A stretch of DNA of 7,712 nucleotides from an uncultured Clostridia bacterium (lineage in GTDB: Bacteria; Bacillota; Clostridia; Christensenellales; Aristaeellaceae), in the NCBI GenBank assembly GCA_947600345.1, contig CANQGC010000132.1:1-7712 (forward strand), written 5' to 3'. A program made the position numbers and the translations under genes. Below are positions 6,848-7,712 of this stretch, in pieces. How positions within the stretch are numbered: the stretch's first letter is position 1; each line of letters starts with the position of its first letter. The notes beneath the pieces were generated by a model. That model did no database searches. It saw nothing but the letters and a program-made list of their open reading frames with translations, and was not told the origin of the DNA.

Positions 6848-7438
6848 GTGAAGGCAGAATACCGCGTCCGCCACTTGGACGAATGCCCCTGCGGCCGCTG
6901 GCAGGGCGGCGTCACCTACGAGCTCGCCCTGGGGCCGGAGGGCGCCAGCTACGCCGGGCGCGACTTCCTCTACCGCGTGAGCTCCGCCGTGGTGGAGCTG
7001 GACGAGTCCGAATTCACGCCGCTGCCGGACTACGAGCGCATCATACTGCCGCTGGACGGGGAGCTGACCCTCCGCCACGACGGCGGCGAGCCCGTGACGC
7101 TTCCGCCGCTGACTTCGCACCGCTTCGACGGCGCGGCGCGGACCCACTCCCGGGGCCGGGCCCAGGACTTCAATTTGATGTTACGCAAGGGCCGCTGCGC
7201 CGGGGACGTGCGCGTGCTGCGGGGCGCGGCGAGCGAGGATTTCGCGGCGCTGCCGGGCTGCCCCTGCCGGCTGTTCTTCTGCGCGCGGGGGAGGCTGGAG
7301 GTCGCGCTGGACGGCGAAACCTTCGCGCTCCTGCCCGGCGACAGCCTCGCAAGTTCGGGCGAGGCGGCGCGGCTGCGCGTCGAATCCGGCGGCGCGGCGA
7401 TCATCGCCTGGGCGCTCCTCGAGAATCGGGACGGCTGA
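6848..7438 (+). CDS. hutD: HutD-family cupin protein
   Basis: This is a 196-residue protein matching the HutD family (PF05962-type bicupin). Visible signatures in order: RWQGGVTYELAL (17-28; family pattern W-x-x-G-G-x-T-x-E), FLYRVSSAVV (40-49), FTPLPDYERIILPLDGE (56-72), HRFDG (91-95) and QDFNLMLRKG (106-115). A second cupin-like half covers about 120-190 (VALDGETFALLPGDSL). No signal peptide or membrane segment is present. In Pseudomonas, HutD belongs to the hut locus and has been described as a governor limiting hut expression; its exact ligand and mechanism are not settled. Here it is transcribed divergently from hutU out of a shared promoter region, which fits a sensing or regulatory role, but that is inference. 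The start is GTG, chosen for AAGGGAGG at 6833-6840 with a 7-nt spacer. Its stop codon lies in the loop of the downstream terminator. Confidence 0.87.
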   Translation: MKAEYRVRHLDECPCGRWQGGVTYELALGPEGASYAGRDFLYRVSSAVVELDESEFTPLPDYERIILPLDGELTLRHDGGEPVTLPPLTSHRFDGAARTHSRGRAQDFNLMLRKGRCAGDVRVLRGAASEDFAALPGCPCRLFFCARGRLEVALDGETFALLPGDSLASSGEAARLRVESGGAAIIAWALLENRDG

Positions 7439-7460
7439 TATGCCGCCCCGATTTTAATTT
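7424..7460 (+). terminator. Intrinsic terminator of hutD
   Basis: The arms 7424-7435 (AATCGGGACGGC) and 7442-7453 (GCCGCCCCGATT) pair at 11 of 12 positions (one A-C mismatch) with the loop TGATAT, followed by the T-rich run TTTTAATTT. This is a good rho-independent terminator for plus-strand transcription. It overlaps the last codons and stop of hutD. On the minus strand no U tract follows, so it is less convincing as a terminator for livF, though its stem could still mark the livF 3' end. Confidence 0.8.
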
Positions 7461-7461
7461 A

Positions 7462-7712
7462 TCAGTTCCCCAGGTACGCCTTCTGCACGGTGTCGTTGCT
7501 GCGCAGGTTCTCGGCGGTGTCGGTGAGGGTGATGTTGCCCGTCTCCAGCACGTAGCCGCGGTGGGCGACCTTGAGCGCCTTGTTGGCGTTCTGCTCCACC
7601 ACGAGCACGGTGATGCCGTCGTCGTTGAGCTGCTTGATGATCTTGAAGCAGGTGTTGACCATGATGGGCATCAGGCCCATGGACACCTCGTCGATCAGCA
7701 GCATCCGGGGGT
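7462..7712 (-). CDS. livF: Branched-chain amino acid ABC transporter ATP-binding protein LivF, C-terminal part
   Basis: Only the last 83 codons are visible; the gene enters from the right edge of the window. The visible part starts at Walker B (MLLIDE), continues with the LivF-type SMGLMPIMVN segment, the H-loop-region strand ITVLVVEQNANKAL and the family-specific tail RGYVLETGNITLTDTAENL, ending in KAYLGN. VEQNANKAL with a Q-N pair in place of the usual switch histidine, and the YVLETG motif, are typical of LivF. The partner genes (livK, H, M, G) should lie to the right, outside the window. The residue after the Walker B glutamate is valine (DEVS) where most family members have proline (DEPS). 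The gene is convergent with hutD and probably independent of the hut operon; the transported substrate cannot be judged from this fragment. Confidence 0.9.
   Translation of the reverse strand, partial: PRMLLIDEVSMGLMPIMVNTCFKIIKQLNDDGITVLVVEQNANKALKVAHRGYVLETGNITLTDTAENLRSNDTVQKAYLGN

Overview
The window is a GC-rich stretch of bacterial chromosome. Its codons favour G or C at the third position, and it is broken by short AT-rich promoter islands. Every protein gene I accept has a strong Shine-Dalgarno sequence of the AAGGAGG/GGAGG type. The two clearest promoters have perfect TATAAT -10 boxes. The best matches are a split formiminotransferase/cyclodeaminase pair, a long-form urocanase, a LivF ATPase and a signal-peptide-bearing M16 peptidase. 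I infer a GC-rich anaerobic member of the Bacillota (Clostridia-like, probably gut or fermentative). This is an inference from style and gene content, not a taxonomic assignment.

Layout, left to right. (1) 1-584, minus: N-terminal part of a secreted M16 zinc metallopeptidase, cut by the window edge. (2) 627-1310, minus: an AIM24/TIGR00266-family protein just upstream of the peptidase, probably in one transcript. It has a consensus promoter at 1449-1477 and a structured leader of about 130 nt. (3) 1478-1829: about 350 nt without a credible gene, ending at a strong hairpin. (4) 1867-6732, minus: the histidine-utilisation operon hutU - ftcD - fchA - hutI. The last three genes are separated by only 8 and 13 nt. 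(5) 6768-6796: overlapping, back-to-back promoters sharing a near-perfect dyad. (6) 6848-7438, plus: a HutD-family cupin gene transcribed away from hutU and closed by an intrinsic terminator. (7) 7462-7712, minus: the C-terminal end of a LivF ATPase, convergent with hutD.

How the genes work together: HutU hydrates urocanate to imidazolonepropionate. HutI opens that to N-formimino-L-glutamate. FtcD moves the formimino group to tetrahydrofolate, releasing glutamate. FchA deaminates 5-formimino-THF to 5,10-methenyl-THF and ammonia. The operon therefore takes urocanate to glutamate, ammonia and a folate one-carbon unit. Histidine ammonia-lyase (hutH), which makes urocanate, is not in the window, nor is a recognisable hut transcription factor. 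HutD is the only candidate regulatory or accessory protein.

I do not see a convincing new defence, mobile or RNA system. The points most worth a second look are the shared hutU/hutD promoter dyad, the structured leader of the AIM24 gene, the absence of hutH, and the hairpin abutting the ftcD ribosome binding site.
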